Below are positions 32,201 through 42,808 of a stretch of DNA of 64,000 bases, one piece after another (position 1 is the first letter of the stretch; the number at the start of each line of letters is the position of its first letter). This DNA comes from Neisseria sp. (GTDB taxonomy: Bacteria; Pseudomonadota; Gammaproteobacteria; Burkholderiales; Neisseriaceae), in assembly GCF_030530745.1 (NCBI RefSeq), contig NZ_JAUMUI010000002.1:27104-91103 (forward strand). The letters run 5' to 3'. The notes beneath the pieces were generated by a model that worked only from the letters and a program-made list of their open reading frames with translations, was not told where the DNA came from and searched no databases. A program made the position numbers and the translations under genes.

Positions 32201-32444
32201 CCAAACGGCATCCAAACAAACGGCAACAGCCTCGGAAAATGCAGCAGAACTTTCCGGCCCGGCTTCAGGCAGCCTGTCGGCCCTGAACGATTTGCTTGCC
32301 GCTACCGAGTTGGATTTATCCTCCCTTTTAGGCAAAGAGAGTGGAGCGGGATTAGCCGTCGGCACTGCAGACACAAAATACGCACAATCTCTGAACATCA
32401 GTGAAGAACAGTGGCAAAGTGAAGTTTCCGCCCATATTGTGTAA
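29271..32444 (+). CDS. Large beta-helix protein with Bap-like N-terminal prefix, putative secreted surface protein
   Basis: The 1057-residue product has no Sec signal. Residues 1-135 (LEFTRMGDNLHIRSK, PDIVIENYY) resemble the prefix domain of Bap/BapA-type type I secreted adhesins, followed by a small hydrophobic and Gly-rich stretch (about 136-158). Residues 159-355 are a Thr/Ser/Ala linker with two imperfect repeats. Residues about 360-920 form a right-handed beta-helix of the pectate-lyase/epimerase type (repeated NNT and ISNNT turns, DATEFGTDPSGQTDSLAAINAAL at its start). The tail (920-1057) is acidic and Ala-rich. No RTX repeats are visible. The role could be polysaccharide binding or cleavage, or adhesion. 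Confidence 0.72.
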   Translation: MSNQIILTVIPTKGASTAGRTARFNVNAGSGQALHIQAAALSDYQLADAATGLAPENLEFTRMGDNLHIRSKASASGRPDIVIENYYAHNGNIKGLQADGSSAAYDGKIPAKPLAAEQVTVHQSGAGNGVNKLAVTLGGLAGVGLLGALAGGGGGGGSSTNPSPTAVATQSNASSTAAQTAASSANTATTPKTTATAAQTASSNSAVQTNTATETASVSIAEEAEETADAAPVSTTDPESAGTPSETVSAAAKDSGQKTADTATAISSGGTTVSDAQSTAPGSTTVPEPAGMPSETVSASGKESGQKTADTATSSGNTAVTADTVANNNNPANDSTAATSPTGAVSTNSAATVSDGPTATQNGYRVYEHPQYGKYIDATEFGTDPSGQTDSLAAINAALAAAHLENAAVYLSGSLYISDQIILNETNSGVTGLFGDGMGKTTISFDKEQTGVFNPNSNEDDIRAFAGILIDGQSNKTIAELSVKYTNPDFYRKGLSYFGKVSGILVNDADNTLISKVEVSGANRAGVYFTSTKTLTSDPESPQGRTYKARLIRGEVDETYESLPLGENNRIVDSNLHHNRVAGVLVSYQKNFVADNNTMSWNGHEADGGTGYGIASMAGSYNFGITFTNNKTDHNYRKGLDVHDGDNIVIENNTSNGDRLNGIAVYNRQFTMDTVKISNNTIIADPNFRLEQDDDLGSRYHGYAGIQIQTNTMNRDLRSSDTGHFEISNNTVSNLDVYQNAIQTYGIEFRNHEPHMHYTLDITGNTIEGESSKYAIAIINNTKNNTLGTNGEGSGTINILNNNIDIGSILKGAMPIFIIEESNSGQLRGEVTVSGNSLTIREASDGTIEGVQMVGNAETYRVTDNTFEIHGTMDKPVVSLLGRAGGEIPELIVSGNDITTDLTGNLYRSWIERNAVVDVYADNNTHNGKELAEVKHIVSTPAAGYAPETAETVETAETAHVLDLGIGSNTISGTDSYQTASKQTATASENAAELSGPASGSLSALNDLLAATELDLSSLLGKESGAGLAVGTADTKYAQSLNISEEQWQSEVSAHIV

Positions 32445-32464
32445 CAAGAAGGTTTCAAGCCCGT

Positions 32465-32512
32465 AAGCCGCAGGCCGTCTGAAAATCAAGTTTTCAGACG
32501 GCCTGCGGCTTT
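32465..32512. terminator. Bidirectional terminator between the beta-helix gene and cysS
   Basis: Arms of 21 bases, AAGCCGCAGGCCGTCTGAAAA and complement, around TCAAG; an extended uptake-sequence hairpin between convergent genes. Confidence 0.85.
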
Positions 32513-32561
32513 ATAGTGAGTGGAATTTACCCCGGCATCAAACAACATCAGGCCGGAGAAA

Positions 32562-33971
32562 CTATCCGCGCCGCCAAGTGGTGCCGCCGGCACCATCTTC
32601 CAGAATAATGTTTTCGGCGTTGAGCAGGTCGCGGATGCGGTCTGATTCGGCCCAGTTTTTTGCCTCACGCGCCTGTTTGCGCTGTTCGATTAAGGCGTCA
32701 ATGTCTGCATTGGAAAGGCCGTCTGAAACGCCGCCACCTTGCAAAAACGCCTGCGGGTCGCGCTGCAGCAGGCCGATGATACCGGCGAGCGCTTTCAAAC
32801 AACCGGCCAATTCGGCGCTGTTGGTTTTGTTGACTTCGCCTGCCAGCTCGAACAACACCGCCATCGCTTCCACCGTGCCGAAATCATCGTTCATGGCGGC
32901 ATAAAAACGGCGGGTGTAGTCGTTGCTGTCTTCACGCACGGCCACTTCGGCGGGCGGGGTGTTCTTCAGGGCGGTATAGAGGCGGGTGAGCGCACCTTTG
33001 GCATCATCGAGATGCGCATCGGAATAATTCAGCGGGCTGCGGTAGTGGGCGCGCAGAATAAAAAAGCGCACCACTTCGGGATCGTATTGCTTGAGCACGT
33101 CGCGGATGGTGAAAAAATTGCCCAGCGATTTCGACATTTTTTCGCCGTCCACGCGGATAAAGCCGTTGTGCAGCCAGTATTTCACATGGCTGGCTATGGT
33201 TTTGCCGTGCGCCTCGTGGTGCAGGCAGGTACCGTGCGCACCCACGCTTTGGGCGATTTCGTTTTCGTGGTGCGGAAACTGCAAATCGGCGCCGCCTCCG
33301 TGAATGTCGAAGGTGTCGCCGAACAGGTTTTCGCTCATGGCCGAGCATTCGATGTGCCAGCCCGGGCGGCCTTGCCCCCACGGGCTTTCCCACGCAGGCT
33401 CGCCCGCTTTGGCGGCTTTCCACAGCACAAAATCCAGCGGATCGCGCTTGAAGCCGTCAACTTCCACGCGCTCGCCCGCGCGCAAATCGTCGAGCGATTT
33501 GCCCGAAAGCTGGCCGTATTCGGGAAACTCGCGCACGGCGTAATACACATCGCCGTTGGCTGCGGCATAGGCTTTGCCGTTGGCAATCAGGCGCTCAATC
33601 ATCGCCAGCATTTGCGGAATGTTTTCAGTGGCCTTAGGCTCGGCATCGGGACGCAACACGCCCAGCGCGTCGGCGTCTTCGTTCATGGCCTGAATAAAGC
33701 GTGCGGTCAGCTCGCCGATGGTTTCGCCGTTTTCGGCGGCGCGGGCAATGATTTTGTCGTCGATGTCGGTGATGTTGCGCACGTAAGTGAGCGGATAGCC
33801 GCACTCGCGCAGCCAGCGCGCAATCATGTCGAACACCACCATCACACGCGCATGGCCGAGGTGGCAGTAATCGTAAACAGTCATGCCGCAAACGTACATA
33901 CGCACGTTTTCGGGGTTGATCGAAGTAAAGGTTTCTTTTTGGCGGGTAAGGGTGTTGTAGATGGTCAGCAT
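32562..33971 (-). CDS. cysS: Cysteine-tRNA ligase
   Basis: CysS charges tRNA-Cys. The 469-residue product has the zinc/active-site start [20 protein letters not shown] with the HIGH-type [17 protein letters not shown], the zinc ligand region [19 protein letters not shown], and the KMSKS loop [10 protein letters not shown], followed by the anticodon-binding domain. Length and order are typical. It is transcribed alone after obgE with 37 bp between. Confidence 0.98.
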   Translation of the reverse strand: MLTIYNTLTRQKETFTSINPENVRMYVCGMTVYDYCHLGHARVMVVFDMIARWLRECGYPLTYVRNITDIDDKIIARAAENGETIGELTARFIQAMNEDADALGVLRPDAEPKATENIPQMLAMIERLIANGKAYAAANGDVYYAVREFPEYGQLSGKSLDDLRAGERVEVDGFKRDPLDFVLWKAAKAGEPAWESPWGQGRPGWHIECSAMSENLFGDTFDIHGGGADLQFPHHENEIAQSVGAHGTCLHHEAHGKTIASHVKYWLHNGFIRVDGEKMSKSLGNFFTIRDVLKQYDPEVVRFFILRAHYRSPLNYSDAHLDDAKGALTRLYTALKNTPPAEVAVREDSNDYTRRFYAAMNDDFGTVEAMAVLFELAGEVNKTNSAELAGCLKALAGIIGLLQRDPQAFLQGGGVSDGLSNADIDALIEQRKQAREAKNWAESDRIRDLLNAENIILEDGAGGTTWRRG

Positions 33972-34008
33972 GATCGGTTGTAAAGATTAAAATGGGTTTC
34001 AGACGGCC

Positions 34009-36023
<2,015 letters not shown>

Positions 36024-36061
36024 GGTGAGTAAAACAGATTTATGTTGCGGTATTTTTACCG

Positions 36062-36105
36062 AGGCCGTCTGAAAGGCTTCGGCTCCGCTCGTTTTCAGAC
36101 GGCCT
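36062..36105. repeat. Inverted uptake-sequence pair between the two acyltransferase genes
   Basis: AGGCCGTCTGAAA and complement flank an 18-base loop directly after the OlsB-like stop codon. It could reduce transcription into the downstream acyltransferase. Confidence 0.65.
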
Positions 36106-36876
36106 TTATTCAGAACCATCAATAAGGTTTTTAGGTGCGAAACGCTGCAAGTATCGGTCGTTGAGCCGGGTGATGTCCATCAGGATCAGCACGTCTGCGC
36201 AGTTGAAGCCTTCATCCACGCACGGCTCGCCGCAAAACCAGGCGCCGGCTTTGAGATAACCTTTGATCAGCGACGGACATTCAGGATCCGCTACAGGGGT
36301 AAGCACATTCCATTTCAGCGGATTGAGCGGGCGCACGCGCCATTGTTCGGGCGCCAGGTGTTTTTCTTTCAGCGCATGATACAGCCCGGCCGCTTCATGG
36401 CCGCCGTCGGCGGTGCTGATGCTGCCGCAGCCTATCATAAAGCGCAGGTTTTCGTCGCGCATAAATTTCACAAGGCCCGTCCACAGCAGCATAATCAGGC
36501 CGCCGTTGCGGTAGGCGGGGTGGATGCAGGCGCGGCCCAGCTCCACGGTTTGCGGCAGAATGTTTTGCAGCGGGGAGAGGTCGAATTCGTGTTCGCTGTA
36601 CCACGAGCCGACGGCACGGGCGGTTTCTTCGGTAATCAGGCGGTAGCAGCCCACTACTTCGCCGGTGGCTTCGTCGAAAGCGAGCAGGTGGTGGCAGTGC
36701 CGGTCGTATTCGTCGGTATCCAAACCGTTGCTGCTTTGGATATCTGCACCCAACTCGCCGGCGAACACTTGGTAGCGCAAGCGTTGCGCAGCTTCGATTT
36801 CCTGCCGGTTTTCGGCTAGGCGCACGCTCAGGCCGATTTTGGGGCCGGTGGTGTTAAAACGGCTGGTTTGCGGCAT
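36106..36876 (-). CDS. GNAT acyltransferase of the OlsB / hemolysin-like type
   Basis: OlsB transfers a 3-hydroxyacyl chain from acyl carrier protein to ornithine. The 256-residue product has the family core: AAQRLRYQVFAGELGA, LDTDEYDRHCHHLLAFD, VVGCYRLI, FYSEHEFDLS-like WYSEHEFDLSPL, then ELGRACIHPAYRNGGLIMLLWTGL and MIGCGSIST. Its neighbour is a PlsC-type enzyme, the olsB-olsA arrangement. Related proteins in pathogenic Neisseria are annotated only as hemolysin-like or N-acyltransferases, so the lipid product is uncertain. Confidence 0.72.
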   Translation of the reverse strand: MPQTSRFNTTGPKIGLSVRLAENRQEIEAAQRLRYQVFAGELGADIQSSNGLDTDEYDRHCHHLLAFDEATGEVVGCYRLITEETARAVGSWYSEHEFDLSPLQNILPQTVELGRACIHPAYRNGGLIMLLWTGLVKFMRDENLRFMIGCGSISTADGGHEAAGLYHALKEKHLAPEQWRVRPLNPLKWNVLTPVADPECPSLIKGYLKAGAWFCGEPCVDEGFNCADVLILMDITRLNDRYLQRFAPKNLIDGSE

Positions 36877-37145
36877 AAAAAAACCCGTATGGCAAAAATA
36901 AGGCGCAAAGTATAGCAGAGGGCATAAATTAAGTAACCGATTAATTTAACCGTAAGGCCGGCATCTGTGGCGGCAACAACCGGCACAGAACCTGTTGTTT
37001 CTGCCGCCGATTGGTGCTATTTTCGCACTTCTTGGTGTTGCGCCGGTTTTTCCGCAGCCGTTTTACCGTACGGCAGGCGCGTTACCGGCAGCGCGTTTGG
37101 AAGAAAAACGCCGCCCGCAGGCTGTTTCAAAGGAGACCTTATTAA

Positions 37146-38366
37146 ATGGCAGTGAATTTAAAAGAAAAAAGTGCAGAAGAATTGCTCAGCGTCGACGGCG
37201 TACAAGTGTTCGTCGGCCGGGCGGGCGTGAAAAAACCCGACCACGACGACTTAACCCTGATTGTGCTCAACCGCAGCAATACCGTCGGCGCCGTGTTCAC
37301 CCAAAACCGTTTCTGCGCCGCACCCGTTTATGTTGCCAAAGAACACCTGGCCAACGAGAACGGCATCCGCGCGCTGGTTATCAACACCGGCAACGCCAAC
37401 GCCGGCACCGGCGCGCAAGGCCGCGAAGACGCGCTGGCCGTGTGTCGTGCCGCCGCAGAACAAGTCGGCTGCGCACCCGGACAAGTGCTGCCGTTTTCCA
37501 CCGGCGTGATTCTCGAACCGCTGCCCGTACAGAAAATCACCGCCGCCCTGCCCGATGTGAAACCCGTGCACTGGGATCGCGCCGCCCGCGCCATCATGAC
37601 TACCGACACCGTGCCCAAAGCCGCCAGCCGCGAAGGAAAAGTGGGCAACAGCCACACCGTGCGCGCCACCGGCATCGCCAAAGGCTCCGGCATGATCTGC
37701 CCCAACATGGCCACCATGCTCGGCTTCATCGTGTGCGACGCCAAAGTTTCCCAACCCGTTTTACAGATGCTCACGCAAGAAATAGCCGACTCATCGTTCA
37801 ACGCCATCACCGTTGACGGCGACACCAGCACCAACGACAGCTTCGTAGTGGTAGCCACCGGCAAAAACGGCCAAAACGAAATCGACAATATCGCCGACCC
37901 GCGCTACGACCAACTGAAAGCCCTGCTTGCCGGCCTCGCGCTCGAGCTGGCGCAGGCTATCGTGCGCGACGGCGAAGGCGCCACCAAGTTCATCACTATT
38001 CGGGTGGAAAACGCTGCCGGCCGCACCGAAGCCCGCCAAGTTGCCTACGCCGTCGCCCACTCGCCTCTGGTGAAAACCGCCTTTTTCGCCTCCGATCCCA
38101 ACCTCGGCCGCCTGCTCGCCGCCATCGGCTATTCGGGGCTGGAAAATTTCGACACCGACAAAGTGCGCCTGTGGCTCGACGATGTTTTGGTTGCCGAAAA
38201 CGGCGGCCGCGCCGCCGGCTACACTGAAGAACAGGGTCAGGCCGTGATGGACCGCGCCGAAATCACCGTGCGCATCGACTTGCAGCGCGGCCGCGGACAC
38301 GCCGCCGTTTACACCTGCGATTTGTCGCACGAATATGTGTCGATTAATGCCGACTACCGCAGCTGA
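37146..38366 (+). CDS. argJ: Bifunctional glutamate N-acetyltransferase / ornithine acetyltransferase
   Basis: ArgJ moves acetyl groups from N-acetylornithine to glutamate in the arginine cycle, and can also use acetyl-CoA. The 406-residue precursor self-cleaves before the nucleophile Thr190 in [16 protein letters not shown]. Other family motifs are [16 protein letters not shown] and [10 protein letters not shown] near residue 220. The ATG at 37146 follows AAAGGAGACC. It stands alone; its product links to argO-type export only at pathway level. Confidence 0.97.
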   Translation: MAVNLKEKSAEELLSVDGVQVFVGRAGVKKPDHDDLTLIVLNRSNTVGAVFTQNRFCAAPVYVAKEHLANENGIRALVINTGNANAGTGAQGREDALAVCRAAAEQVGCAPGQVLPFSTGVILEPLPVQKITAALPDVKPVHWDRAARAIMTTDTVPKAASREGKVGNSHTVRATGIAKGSGMICPNMATMLGFIVCDAKVSQPVLQMLTQEIADSSFNAITVDGDTSTNDSFVVVATGKNGQNEIDNIADPRYDQLKALLAGLALELAQAIVRDGEGATKFITIRVENAAGRTEARQVAYAVAHSPLVKTAFFASDPNLGRLLAAIGYSGLENFDTDKVRLWLDDVLVAENGGRAAGYTEEQGQAVMDRAEITVRIDLQRGRGHAAVYTCDLSHEYVSINADYRS

Positions 38367-38401
38367 TGCAAATCAAACCCATCGTGCCGAATGCTTGAAA
38401 A

Positions 38402-38427
38402 GCCGTCTGAAAAGGTTTTCAGACGGC
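38402..38427. terminator. argJ terminator
   Basis: GCCGTCTGAAAA and complement with a 2-base loop downstream of argJ. Confidence 0.75.
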
Positions 38428-38459
38428 CTATTTGTTATTTCCGGCCAAGCATAAGGCCA

Positions 38460-38621
38460 GGGTCTGTTGACAATTGACCGGCGAAGCGGTTTTTTGAGGC
38501 AAAAACCGCATATGCAAGGCAAAAAGCGCAGCAAGGTTGGACACCTTGCGGGCATTTTTAACGCCGCAGACGGGGATTTTTGACCAAAAACACCGCCGTT
38601 GCGTTGAATGTCGACAGACCC
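38460..38621. mobile_element. MITE-A copy 2 (162 bp)
   Basis: This element is about 93-95% identical by eye to the one at 1706-1867 and has exactly the same length. Its ends are GGGTCTGTTGACAATT and AATGTCGACAGACCC. The right flank is TA (38622-38623), the left flank CA. The final C of the element plus the flanking TA supply the TAG stop codon of dsbD on the minus strand. Confidence 0.78.
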
Positions 38622-40411
38622 TAGCGCTCATTCTGCCGGTACCACTCGATAAACGCATCGGGCTTCACAAATCCCAGCAGGGCTTCGCTGCGGCTGCCGT
38701 CGGCGCGCACAACAAACACACCGGGCGGCCCGAACAGGCCGTATTCTTTCAGCAGCGCCTGATGCTCGGGCGTGTTGGCGGTAACGTCGATTTGGAAAAA
38801 GCGTTCCATATCCACCGCTTCGTGCACCTGCGGCTGGTTGAGCGTATAGGCCGCCATTTCTTTGCACGAGATACACCAGTCGGCATAAAAATCAAGCAGC
38901 ACCGGCTTGGCGGGGTTTTGCTGCAAAGCCTGCTGCATGGCGGCTTTCAATTGCGCCGTATCGGTGTAAACCTGCCCGTGTGCGCCCTCCGATCCGGCCG
39001 CGGGCGGAATCAGGATGAGAAAATGGTGCAACGCGGTGGTTTGCCGGTTGGCACTCTGATAGGCGAACCACGAACCGCCCGCCAACAACAACGCCCCCAG
39101 CAGCACGCACACGCTTTTCAGACGGCCTGCCGTTTTCGGCACGTTGGCCAGCAGCAGGCCGGCGGGAATCACCATCAATAAAGTGTAAAGCGCGGCAACC
39201 AGCGGATAAGGCAGGAAAGGCGTGGCCAGATACACCGCCACTGCCAGCAGGATAAAGCCGAACGCATATTTGATGCCGTTCATCCACTCACCCGCTCTCG
39301 GCAGGATGTGGCCGCCGAACGTGCCCACGGCAACCAGCGGCACACCCGTACCGACGGCCAGCGCATACAATGCCAAACCGCCGAGGGCGGCATCGCCGGT
39401 TTGGCCGATATAGCCCAGAGCGAACGCCAGTGGCGGTGCCACGCAGGGGCCGACAATCAGCGCGGAAAGCATACCCATCACAAACACCGAAGCGATTTTG
39501 CCGCCCGAAAGCCTGCTGCTTCGGTTTTGGAAATAGCCCTGCACCGAAGCGGGCAGCTGCACGGTAAACACGCCGAACATCGACAAGGCCAGCGCCACCA
39601 TCACCGCCGCCGCCGCCAGCACCACCCACGGCTGCTGCAGCCACACGGTCAAGAGCGCGCCCGTCAGACCCGCAACCACGCCCACGGCGGTATAAGTGAG
39701 CGCCAAGCCCTGCACATACACCATCGACAGCACAAACGCACGGCCCTTGCCGGTGTTTTTATCGCCCACCACAATGCCCGACACAATCGGCAGCAGCGGA
39801 TACATACAGGCGGTAAAACTCAACCCCAGACCCGCGAGAAAAAACGCCAACAGATTGGCGTTCAAATTATCCCAAGAAAGTTTGAAGCCACCGTCGTCCG
39901 AACGTGCGGCGGGTTTTGATGCAGAACCGTTTGGAGACGGCGCAGACTGTAGGAAAGGGTTGCTGCCGGTTGCCGCAGCGGGTTGATACAGCCCTTCGCC
40001 TTTAATCTCAAACGTGGTTTCGGTGGGCGGATAACACACACCCACCTCCGCACATCCTTGATAACGCAATGTTAATTTATAGTTTTGCACGCTCTTGGCA
40101 TACGGCCAGTTGACTTGCGCCGCACGGTGGTAAACCGTTTGCCGGCCGAAAAACTCGTCTTCTTTTTCCTCGCCCTTGCTGAATTTCGGCGCCGACAGCA
40201 AACCGGCCGGGTCGGTGTCGGCCATCATTTTCGATTGATACAGGTAATAACCGTCGGCTACGGCAAACTGCACGTTGATGCCTTCTGCAGTGGCATTCAC
40301 CTGCGGCACAAACGCCTCTTCGGGCGGCAGCAGCTTGGAAGCGTCGATTTCCGCGTGCGCCGCACCGCATAAAGAGAATAATGCAACCAGAAAATAAAGC
40401 AGTTTTTTCAT
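38621..40411 (-). CDS. dsbD: Thiol:disulfide interchange protein DsbD
   Basis: DsbD carries electrons from cytoplasmic thioredoxin across the inner membrane to periplasmic DsbC and others. The 596-residue product has a signal peptide (MKKLLYFLVALFSLCGAAHA), the periplasmic alpha domain with the LRYQGCAEVGVCYPP cysteines, an eight-helix core with FTACMYPLLPIVSG and GPCVAPPLAFALG, and a C-terminal thioredoxin domain with DFYADWCISCKEM. Its stop codon is formed at the junction with MITE-A. The ATG at 40411 starts the signal peptide. Confidence 0.96.
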   Translation of the reverse strand: MKKLLYFLVALFSLCGAAHAEIDASKLLPPEEAFVPQVNATAEGINVQFAVADGYYLYQSKMMADTDPAGLLSAPKFSKGEEKEDEFFGRQTVYHRAAQVNWPYAKSVQNYKLTLRYQGCAEVGVCYPPTETTFEIKGEGLYQPAAATGSNPFLQSAPSPNGSASKPAARSDDGGFKLSWDNLNANLLAFFLAGLGLSFTACMYPLLPIVSGIVVGDKNTGKGRAFVLSMVYVQGLALTYTAVGVVAGLTGALLTVWLQQPWVVLAAAAVMVALALSMFGVFTVQLPASVQGYFQNRSSRLSGGKIASVFVMGMLSALIVGPCVAPPLAFALGYIGQTGDAALGGLALYALAVGTGVPLVAVGTFGGHILPRAGEWMNGIKYAFGFILLAVAVYLATPFLPYPLVAALYTLLMVIPAGLLLANVPKTAGRLKSVCVLLGALLLAGGSWFAYQSANRQTTALHHFLILIPPAAGSEGAHGQVYTDTAQLKAAMQQALQQNPAKPVLLDFYADWCISCKEMAAYTLNQPQVHEAVDMERFFQIDVTANTPEHQALLKEYGLFGPPGVFVVRADGSRSEALLGFVKPDAFIEWYRQNER

Positions 40412-40490
40412 CTTTTCTCCTTTCAGACGGTCTGAAAAACACATAGCCTTTCAGACGGCCTCATTCCCCTTTTCCTTACACGCCCGCGGC

Positions 40491-41219
40491 TCAATGTTTC
40501 ATCACCTGCTGCAAAAACTGCTTCGCACGCTCATGCTTCGGGTTGGTGAAAAATTCTTCGGGTGCGCCCTCTTCGAGAATCTGCCCGTGGTCGATAAAAA
40601 TCACGCGGTCGGCCACTTCGCGGGCGAAGCCCATTTCGTGGGTAACGCACATCATGGTCATGCCGCTGTTGGCCAAGTCTTTCATCACGCGCAGCACTTC
40701 GCCCACCATTTCGGGGTCAAGCGCCGAAGTCGGTTCGTCGAACAGCATCACACGCGGCTCCATCGCCAAACCGCGGGCAATCGCCACCCGCTGCTGCTGG
40801 CCGCCTGAAAGCTGGCCGGGCATGGCGTCTTTTTTATGCGCCAAATCCACGCGCTCGAGCAGCTCCATCGCCTTTTTCTCAGCCTGCCCTCGGCTTTGCT
40901 TTTTCACTTTCATCGGCGAAAGAATGATGTTCTCAAGCACGCTCAGATGCGGATAGAGATTGAAACTCTGAAACACAAAGCCCACCTCTTCGCGCACTTT
41001 GTTCAAATCGGTTTTCGGATCGGCCACGTTCATGCCGTCCACCCAGATTTCGCCGCTCCCAATGGTTTCGAGCTGGTTGACGGTGCGGATTAAGGTGGAT
41101 TTTCCGCTGCCCGAAGGGCCGCACACCACCACTACTTCGCCCTGCTTCACTTCCAGATTCACGCCGTTAATCACGTGCAGGTCTTTAAAGTGTTTGTGTA
41201 CGTTTTTGAATTTGATCAT
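40491..41219 (-). CDS. Polar amino-acid ABC transporter ATPase (GlnQ/GltL type)
   Basis: This is the ATP-binding subunit of a polar amino-acid uptake system. The 242-residue product has Walker [11 protein letters not shown]-loop [10 protein letters not shown], signature [16 protein letters not shown], Walker [16 protein letters not shown] and the H-loop VTHEMGFA. No permease or binding protein gene is adjacent, so it must work with subunits encoded elsewhere. It lies 17 bp downstream of rsmA on the same strand and is probably co-transcribed. The substrate cannot be fixed. Confidence 0.9.
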   Translation of the reverse strand: MIKFKNVHKHFKDLHVINGVNLEVKQGEVVVVCGPSGSGKSTLIRTVNQLETIGSGEIWVDGMNVADPKTDLNKVREEVGFVFQSFNLYPHLSVLENIILSPMKVKKQSRGQAEKKAMELLERVDLAHKKDAMPGQLSGGQQQRVAIARGLAMEPRVMLFDEPTSALDPEMVGEVLRVMKDLANSGMTMMCVTHEMGFAREVADRVIFIDHGQILEEGAPEEFFTNPKHERAKQFLQQVMKH

Positions 41220-41236
41220 TTGTTATTATCCTGTTT

Positions 41237-42016
41237 TCAGACGGCCTGTTTCACCAGATAATTGCTCAGTTTCACATACAGTTCCGGCGCGATATGTTCG
41301 GCCCTGTCTTGCGGGTTGATGCCCACGGCCTGCAAATCTTCATCGGCGGCCATGCCTTTCAGATTGTTGCGTATGGTTTTGCGGCGCTGGGCAAACGCCT
41401 GTTTGACCAGTTTGGCAAAATGCCCGAAATCTTGCGCCTCGCCGATCCGGTGTTTGACGGGAATCATACGCACCACCGCCGAATCCACTTTCGGCGCGGG
41501 GTCGAACGATTCTGGCGGCACGCCGATTAAGGTTTCCATCTCGAAAAAGTATTGCAGCATCACGCTCAAGCGGCCGTAGTCGTTGGTTTTCGGCCGCGCC
41601 GTCATGCGCTCGACAACTTCTTTTTGCAGCATAAAGTGCATATCGATCACATCGTCGGCCACTTCGCTCAGGCGGAACAGCAGCGGCGTGGAAATATTGT
41701 AGGGCAGGTTGCCGACGATTTTCTTTTTGCCCGCCACGCTGTTGAAGTCGAATTGCAGCACGTCGCCTTCGTGTATCACCAGTTTGTCGGCAAACGGCAG
41801 TGTTTTCAGACGGTCTACGATGTCGCGGTCGATTTCAATCACATGCAGTTTGTCGAGCTTTTTCGCCAACGGTTCGGTAATCGCCGCCAGCCCGGGGCCG
41901 ATTTCAACCACCACATCGCCGGGCTGCGGGCGCACAGCATTGACGATGTCGTTGATAATGCGCGTATCCTGCAAAAAATTCTGCCCGAAACGTTTGCGGG
42001 CCTTGTGTTCTTTCAT
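41237..42016 (-). CDS. rsmA: 16S rRNA dimethyladenosine transferase
   Basis: RsmA (KsgA) dimethylates A1518 and A1519 of 16S rRNA late in 30S assembly. The 259-residue product starts [22 protein letters not shown] and has the SAM motif [16 protein letters not shown], the NLPYNIS catalytic motif and a C-terminal helical domain with [11 protein letters not shown]. Length is normal. It diverges from the hemerythrin gene. Confidence 0.97.
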   Translation of the reverse strand: MKEHKARKRFGQNFLQDTRIINDIVNAVRPQPGDVVVEIGPGLAAITEPLAKKLDKLHVIEIDRDIVDRLKTLPFADKLVIHEGDVLQFDFNSVAGKKKIVGNLPYNISTPLLFRLSEVADDVIDMHFMLQKEVVERMTARPKTNDYGRLSVMLQYFFEMETLIGVPPESFDPAPKVDSAVVRMIPVKHRIGEAQDFGHFAKLVKQAFAQRRKTIRNNLKGMAADEDLQAVGINPQDRAEHIAPELYVKLSNYLVKQAV

Positions 42017-42214
42017 ACGGTTTCTTCAACTCGGTTTTAAACGTATTGTAGCGCAAAACGGTATACTGTGCGGCGGGCGGAATCTTTTTCAGACGGCCTG
42101 ATGCGCCGCCCCTCAACATCTGCCGCCGAAAGGTTTATGATGCGGCCGAAGCACCGCCCGATTAAACCGACGCGTACTTTTTATGATGCGCCCCACTCCC
42201 GCTAGGAAACCGCA

Positions 42215-42721
42215 ATGGATTTATTCAACACCCGCAGCGTTACTTTCGACGACCCCATAGAAATGCTCTATGCCTGCCACGGCAAAGTGCGCAACTTCTG
42301 CAATCAGGTGCAGATGCTGCCCGGCTATATCGCCGCCAACGGGCGCAACGATGCGGTGTTGCAGGCTGTGAAACAGATCAGCCAATATTTCAACACCGCC
42401 GCGCCGCTGCACCACCAAGACGAAGAAGAGGATTTGTTCCCGCTGCTGCTGCACCACTTTCCGCACACCCGCAGCAGCATCGAAGCGCTGCAACGCCAGC
42501 ATGAAAGCCTGCACGCCGACTGGGCGGCGGTAGAACGCGAATTCGCCGAACTCTCGGCCGACCCCGCCTACCGCCTGCAAAACGATGTGCTCCAACGCTT
42601 CTGCGCCGGCTATGATGCCCATCTGGCCTTGGAGGAGCCTTTGTTTGAAATCAGCAGAAACCTGCCCGCGCAAGCACTGGCCGAAGCCGGAAAAAACATG
42701 GCCGCGCGCAGAAAAGTTTAA
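42215..42721 (+). CDS. Hemerythrin HHE domain protein
   Basis: Hemerythrin-like proteins bind a di-iron site in a four-helix bundle and serve in oxygen or NO sensing, iron-centre repair or storage. The 168-residue product has helix-borne ligands: YACHGK (H22), APLHHQDEEEDLFPLLLHHF (H66/H67 and acidic residues near 70), RQHESLHADW, and DAHLALEEPLFEI. Length fits a single-domain protein. It is alone, divergent from rsmA and convergent with anmK. Specific function not assignable. Confidence 0.85.
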   Translation: MDLFNTRSVTFDDPIEMLYACHGKVRNFCNQVQMLPGYIAANGRNDAVLQAVKQISQYFNTAAPLHHQDEEEDLFPLLLHHFPHTRSSIEALQRQHESLHADWAAVEREFAELSADPAYRLQNDVLQRFCAGYDAHLALEEPLFEISRNLPAQALAEAGKNMAARRKV

Positions 42722-42742
42722 AGTTTGAGGCTTGCCGTATTT

Positions 42743-42770
42743 CAGGCCGTCTGAACATTCAGACGGCCTG
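42743..42770. terminator. Bidirectional DUS terminator
   Basis: CAGGCCGTCTGAA and complement with a 2-base loop between convergent hemerythrin and anmK genes. Confidence 0.8.
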
Positions 42771-42808
42771 ATACTGTTGACGGTGGTTTTGGGTTTTACC
42801 AAAGCTTT

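Noticed and set aside
32739-33983. 414-codon plus-strand frame opposite cysS
   Set aside because: Antisense shadow; cysS motifs are all present on the minus strand.
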